Of a stretch of 64,000 nt of DNA, positions 58,238 through 64,000 are shown piece after piece. A program made the position numbers and the translations under genes. The notes below the pieces were generated by a model, which saw only the letters and a list, made by a program, of their open reading frames with translations, searched no databases and was not told where the DNA came from. Where the stretch lies: the NCBI GenBank assembly GCA_030248295.1, contig JASANH010000787.1:495900-559899 (forward strand). Direction: 5' to 3'. Source of the stretch: Mesodorylaimus sp. YZB2_4 (lineage: Eukaryota; Nematoda; Enoplea; Dorylaimida; Dorylaimidae). Numbering within the stretch: the stretch's first letter is position 1; each line of letters starts with the position of its first letter.

Positions 58238-61200
58238 TTAGGCCGGCGACAGCTGCTGCACACGGGCAATCCACATAGCCCTCGCAACCAGAAAACGGTG
58301 ACTGCAAAGGCTACTCACCCACTCGTCGAACGAAGCAAACAGCTGACGTGACGGCCAATCCATAATTGTCCACGGCTGGTCCATGGGGACGCCGGTGATG
58401 TCAAAAGCCAGTCGGAATGCCGTGGGATAATGCGGTAAATAGAAGAAGGGTTTGCGAATCACCCATCGCTTGATCCCACCATCACCATGGATCACGACCG
58501 CTGCCGGACAGTCGAACAACAGCTCGTAGACGTACTGCGACAAATCTTGACCGTTGACGAGACCATCTTGACGTAGACCTCCTGAGCAACGTGTTCAACC
58601 ACGAAGATGCTCAGGCGCGGGAAGTTCAAATTCCGAAAATCACATATCGCAGTCCAGATGCACACAAGGCGCATAGGGGCAGCGATACACTGAAGTGAAT
58701 CGGACCGGGGCTGTACCTTCGTCAAGATTGGCCTCTGGCAAAGTGCCAGCCAATCGCATATCTTCGATTGCACAAACCGCTTGGTGAATTGCTTCCTTCA
58801 AACGACCCACCTTACCCTTGTGCTTCTGGGGAATGAAATTCTTTAATTTCAGCTTGGCCTGGAAGAACTGCTGATGCGTGGCAAAATCGCGTATCGCTGT
58901 TTCCCGCAGAACCGCATACTTCCCGTCATCGTTCAGGAACTGCACCCGATATACCTGTTCCAGGTTGACCTTGGACACGGAAGACGCATGTGCCTTCTTG
59001 ATCGGTGCATCGTCGAGGTCACCAGGGCACGAATCCGGGCCCAGGCCTGTAATACGACCTGGCCACCACGGAAAACCCATGACCTTTGCCCAAACGTACT
59101 GACCAACGTGGAAAGATTGCGTAGCAGGCGGGACATTCGTCGTCGAACTCGTATTCGAGGTAGGCTTGTCCTGTAATGGAATAGGCTGATCAGCATTATC
59201 TGCACTACCCTCCACCTGCTCTGAAAGACCCATGTCCTTCGTCGGTATGCGCTCTGCGTCAGCAGACACATCTTCCACTGCCGCAGCTCGTTCCAGGCGT
59301 TCCGTCGTCTTGACTAAATGCTGTGGGTGCCATCGTTCAATCGGCTTCGACGGATCCTGCAAATTGCGGATCAACACGCCCGACTCACCCAACAGCTTCA
59401 CCACTTCGTATGGACCTAACCAGTGAAAACTCAATTTCCTAGAAAGGCCAGGTTTGAAGTGGTAATTCGGCTTACGAACCCAATCTCCAACTTTCAACGA
59501 CAGAGGACGTGCCGTTTTGTCATATTGTAACTTCTGACGAAACTGATTGAGTTCGATGTTCTGTCGCACCTTCGCATCGATACTTGCCATGCGGATCCGC
59601 AAGTGATCCACATACTCAGTGCCTTGTACCGATTCGGTACGAGGTTGAGCGAGCAAAGTATCCAATGCCGTGGGCGGGTCCCTTCCATGCGACATGAGAT
59701 ACGGGGAAAGACCCGTCGTCGTGTGCGGTGTATGCCGATAATGCATCATTATCAGCTGCAATCAGTTATCCCAATCATTTTGATTAGGATGCACGTAGCA
59801 TGCCATGGAGAACCCGATTAACTTGTTCAAATTTTCGACATTACCATTGCATTGCGGGTGATAGGGTGTTGTCGAAACTTTCTTCACTCCCAGTTCCTTG
59901 CAAAGTCGTAAAACGAGCTTTGACAAGAAATTAGAGCCCCGATCGCTAAGGAGCACCCGAGGACATCCGTGTCGAGTGATCCACCCATCGACGAGCAGGC
60001 GAGCAATGCGTGCTGCCTTTTGATCGGGCACCGCATATGCCTCAGCCCACTTGGTGAATATGCACATAATCACAACCACGAACCTGTTACCATGATCCGA
60101 GGTTGGAAATGGACCTTGTACGTCGATGGCAATCGTGTCGAAGGGCGCTGTGCGTTTAATGATCTCCAACGGCGGTCGTTCGTATCGATGAGGTGCCTTG
60201 AAACGCGCACACGTATTGCACTCGGCACACCAGGCCCTGAGATCGCGTCGCATCGTGGACCAGAAATACTTGATCCTCAGCGCAGAGAACAGTCGATCGA
60301 AACCAGGGTGGTTCGCATCCTTATGGGCAGCATCGAAAATGAATCGACGCAGCTCCGACGGGACCACCACTCTGTCGTGAAGATACGTTCCTTCGACCAA
60401 CCTGCTCTCGTGATGCCATCTGTGCATAAGAATGCCCTCGTCGTCCAGCAGTTAGCTCTTCGCCAAATTCGCGATTCTGGGAGGTTGATTGTAATCACCC
60501 TGCAAAAATGCAATGATACGTCCCATTTCATCATCATCCCGTTGCATCTTCTTAAGAAGGTGCCGGGATGGTGCATCAGGAAATGCATCGGCTGCTATTT
60601 TAGCCATGTCGATCCCCAACTCGTCCGATTCCAATTGCGTTGCTGGATCCAATTCGTCCCGCAACTCCAAATCGCATTCAGAGTCGGAGTCGTCAGAGAG
60701 ATTGACATCTGGTTGCACTTCCAATTCCAAAGTGGCATCTGTGTCCGGAGACCCTACTGTAGTCCAGACAGATGCTCCAACCACATGTTTCGCTTCTGCG
60801 ATCGCGACGGCACATTCATTGAACATGCCCTCATATCCATCTTCATTACACTCCTCAGAGATTGAGTCTAAGGGACCAGACGATGCCAGAGCAACAAAGT
60901 GGTCTAGCCAATTGACTGGGAGAGGCACTGGTAGGACCTCACGCACTGGAGCCAACGGGATATCGTCGATAACTGCTCTTGGAGCCTCCACCACAGACTC
61001 ATCCTCGCTTCCCGTATCCGTTGCTGCCGTGACGCAGATCATGGGTACACCGGGCTCTGTGACAGGAGTTTGCTCACCGTCACCATCAGTCGCTTCGCCA
61101 CCGTCGGAGATACCAGAATCCGACTCGATCGTGACTGCTTGCGGCAATAAGGCGATCAATGCGGAAGGGCCACACGTCGAACACCGTTTGGTGGGTGACA

Positions 61201-64000
61201 ATGCCGAGAACAGCATAGCATCGGCTGCTGGCATGCGCGATAGAAAATCGGCGGCGCCATTGTCACATCCTTTCGCGTGTGTAATGCTGAAAGTATAATC
61301 TTGCAATTGCATAAGCCACTTACCGCGACGTCCTTCCAAGTCCTTCTCCTTGTACCAGTACAAGAGAGGCTTGTGATCCGTGTACACTTCGAAGGACCGT
61401 CCGTATAAATAATGTCGATATTGTTTGATCGCCCAATGAATAGCAAGGCACTCCCGATCGATCGTCGGGTACCTCTGCTCGGCTGGTGACAGAGTTCGTG
61501 AGATGAACCCAATGGCCCATGCGTGTTTCGGCTTCTTCGGATCATACTGCTCCAGGACAGCACCTATAGCAAAACTACTTGCGTCAGTGCTGAGTCTGAA
61601 AGGCAGTGAGAAGTCAACATATCGCATGACTGGATACGTTACCAGTGCTTCTCGCAGATCTTCGAATTCTTTTTGATGTGTATCCGTCCATTCCCATCGC
61701 ACGTTCTTCTTCAAGAGTTCTCGCAGAGCCTTGGTTCTACGAGCAAACCCCTCGACGAACGATCGATAGTAACTGGCCAACCCCATAAATTTGTGGAGTT
61801 GGTCTGTGTTCGTCGGAATTGGGAAATTTCGGATTTTGTCCCGCTTATCATCTGTGATCGAAACACCCTCGGCACTAATGCAATGGCCCAAGTACTCGAC
61901 TCGGTCCATGCCAATAGCGCACTTGGATGGTTCAAGCATCAGTTGTGCCTCTCGCAATCGTCCAAATACTGTGTTCAGATGCTCGACATGTTCGTCCAGT
62001 GTCTTGCTGAACACGATGATATCGTCCAGATAGCATAGGGTGTAAATCCACAGCAATCCGGACAATGTCATCTCCATGCACCTTTGGAACTCCGCAGGTG
62101 CGTTGCAGAGTCCAAATGGCATGTTGACGTACTCCCAGAAGCCGAAGGGGCAAACGAATGCCGTTTTTTCAGCCGTCTCTGGGTCCAAGGGTATCTGACT
62201 ATACCCCGACGTCATGTCGAACACTGAAAAATACTTCGACCCACGCAGTGCATCCAACATTTCATGAATGTTGGGCAGTGTGTGGGCGTCCTTCTTCGTT
62301 ACCTTATTGATGGCACGGATGTCGACGCACATCCTCCAATCGCCCGTTTTCTTGCGCACCAATACGATCGGCGATGCCCATGGAGAACGTGAGGGTCGAA
62401 TCCACCCCAGGCGCAATAACTTCGCGACTTCCTCCTGGATGATTGGCTTCTGACTTTCGGCTAGTCGTCGGGGACGGGCCATGATTGGTTTTGCGTCCCC
62501 GGTATCGATATGATGTTTTGCCAAATGTGTGCCACCAATTTCTTCCTTTTTCAGGGCGAAGACGTCCGAATTACATGCGACCACCGCACGGACACGCTGT
62601 TCGTCTCGCTCTGAAAGGTTGCCATTTCCGAATTTGAGCTTACCCAGTAGTTCTTTCTGACGTTTCGGATCATGCCGCTCGATCGGAACTCGGTGTAGGC
62701 GATTGGGGTTCGGCTGCCCATCTTTCTTCCACGCCGTGTGCAGCCACAGTTCTTCATGCCTCACGAATTCGACCTCAGGCCTGATTGGCGTGTATGAACC
62801 AGGCGCCAACTCCGCGGGTTGATCCGAAATAACCGCCTCAATCCTCCAAAACGGAGGCGCTTTCTTGTCAAACGGAAATGGACTTGGTACTTCCCATTGT
62901 AGACCAGATTTCCCTGGATCCGTCCTCCGATTGTAACGGAATGTTACTCGGAACGGTTCCAACTCAGAGAGAAATCCCACATTCATATTTCTCGGCAGAA
63001 TCTGAGCCGCTTCTGCCAGATTCACTAAAGGGACCAGAAATTGTCCGGTCCTTTTATCAGGTCGTACCACAGTCCTGGGCATCATGACTTGTGGTTCCAT
63101 AGGCACCGGGTCGAAGAGCACATCGCGTCCCCGATATCGACGAGGTGCGACGGCTGTGGTGATCACATGCCGACGAGCTCCAACCTGAGTGGCGTTAGCC
63201 ATTCGAGCGGATGCTCGGAATAAATCTTGAGGCGTACGATGCACTGGTACATCGACACCGGCCAACGCACCAGCCGTGTACCGAACTCGTTCTTGGTTGG
63301 TATCGTATTGCCATCGATGCAGACCCGTGTTGAAATCTTCTCCCAGTAGCACGGAATATTTTCCATACTCTGAAACGTAGAATGGGACATTAGGTGCAAT
63401 TTTACCACCGATTTTGATATCCAAACGAGCAATGCCAATAATTGGCATTGGTTTACCATCCCCGTCAACACAATGATCGATGTCTGGGGGCTCCAGTTTG
63501 GACCGATCGTATCGTTTTCGTTCTATCGCTTTCATTGTTTCCTCTGAAATCAGGGTAATGCTTGCACAACTGTCCACATACGCACGAGTCTTATGACGAC
63601 CAATTGAGACATCAATCTGCGGGAGAGACAGACGTCCCGTTACCATCGTTCGCCCATCGCTCGCCATGCATACACCATACGGCCCGTAGCCTGCCTCTGC
63701 AAAAGATAGTTTTACAGTGGGTACGTTCTGGGGGGAAGGGAATAAATAGTGGATAGGCGGCACACTCAGTGGTGTACCGCCTTCCTCACGTTTTTTTGAA
63801 TCGGCTTTTCGTTCGACTTGTTCTTCCTCCTTCTCCTCCACTGGCTGTGACTTCTTCCAATGGTACGGACTTTCATCTCGTATTCTGGCGCTACACTGCA
63901 TCAAGGAGTGTGACCTATCCCCACACTGACCACATGGGGAGGAGCAGTCTCGGGCATAATGACCACTACCCTTGCAGTTAAAGCAAACTACCTTACCGCT
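58238..64000 (-). pseudogene. pol: gag-pol polyprotein with integrase-linked PWWP domain, four nonsense codons
   Basis: One reading frame from the window edge to TAA at 58238, interrupted by TAA 60454-60452, TGA 59764-59762, TGA 58642-58640 and TGA 58597-58595. Two CCHC knuckles (63985-63944 and 63934-63893). Aspartic protease near 63574 with VDSCAS in place of the usual D-S/T-G-A. Reverse transcriptase about 62480-61950 (ASPIVLVRKKTGDWRMCVDI, FSVFDMTSGYSQIPL, CYLDDIIVFS). RNase H about 61600-61250 (STDASSFAIGAVLEQ, YTDHKPLLYW). Integrase HHCC then catalytic D, D-35-E (AIDVQGPF, LLSDRGSNF, GNVENL) about 60380-59820. GPY/F module (HWLGPYEVVKLLGESGVL) about 59430. PWWP (GQYVWAKVMGFPWWPGRI) about 59110-58870. 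Gag and pol appear to share one frame, since the knuckles are in phase with the protease. Confidence 0.9.

Larger units (their letters stand above)
56888..64000 (-). mobile_element. Ty3/gypsy LTR retrotransposon carrying a PWWP domain (5' end outside window)
   Basis: Reads right to left: zinc knuckles, protease, reverse transcriptase, RNase H, integrase, GPY/F module, PWWP, extension, about 950 bp of apparently non-coding sequence, polypurine tract, 3' LTR. Domain order RT-RNase H-integrase is that of Ty3/gypsy. The 5' LTR, primer-binding site and most of gag lie beyond 64000. Four in-frame stops and no frameshift show a young but inactive copy. Confidence 0.93.

Noticed and set aside
60513..61298. 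261-codon plus-strand frame and other plus-strand frames at 59.9-62.0 kb
   Set aside because: Antisense shadows of the retrotransposon pol frame.

Overview
This is eukaryotic, metazoan nuclear DNA. Genes are split by GT-AG introns (many 55-100 bp, some over 1 kb), spaced by degenerate repeats and TE remnants. A nuclear receptor with the CESCKA P-box (DAF-12/NHR-8/HR96 class), C-type-lectin/PAN secreted proteins and a single FAM20-type kinase point to an ecdysozoan. A nematode outside the Caenorhabditis lineage is my guess; I cannot name the species. Most genes only appear when short exons are joined by matching splice phase.

Layout. 0-12 kb, all minus strand: the 5' part of a Bax inhibitor-1 (TMBIM6) gene running off the left edge, a small unrecognised terminal exon, a complete six-exon POLDIP3/SKAR-like RNA-binding protein gene, and a two-exon ankyrin-repeat/SOCS-box gene. 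12-28 kb: repeat-rich, with a decayed (15.4-17.0 kb) and an intact-looking (22.2-23.1 kb) copy of a CTLD-PAN gene. 28.1-29.5 kb: an intronless CRAL-TRIO/GOLD (SEC14-like) gene. 31-32 kb: a pogo/Tigger-type DNA transposon remnant inserted in an older repeat, followed by an orphan PAN exon and a Trp/Cys-rich exon. 35.5 kb: an F-box gene. 39-43.4 kb: an eight-exon FAM20-family secretory-pathway kinase with a large AT microsatellite in its last intron. 47.9-55.2 kb: a twelve-exon NR1J-type nuclear receptor. 56.9-64.0 kb: the 3' part of a Ty3/gypsy LTR retrotransposon on the minus strand, with zinc knuckles, protease, RT, RNase H, integrase and GPY/F module, followed in the same frame by a PWWP domain and a further unidentified extension, then polypurine tract and 3' LTR.

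The most interesting item is the PWWP domain (a histone/DNA reader) on the C-terminal side of the retrotransposon integrase. It is analogous to the chromodomain of chromoviruses and could direct integration to transcribed chromatin. Next are the CTLD-PAN duplicates at different stages of decay, dispersed repeats that keep a hairpin by compensatory change, and two unrelated repeats that both carry pyrimidine-rich insertions in the same 19.8-21.2 kb stretch. The host genes show no obvious shared pathway.
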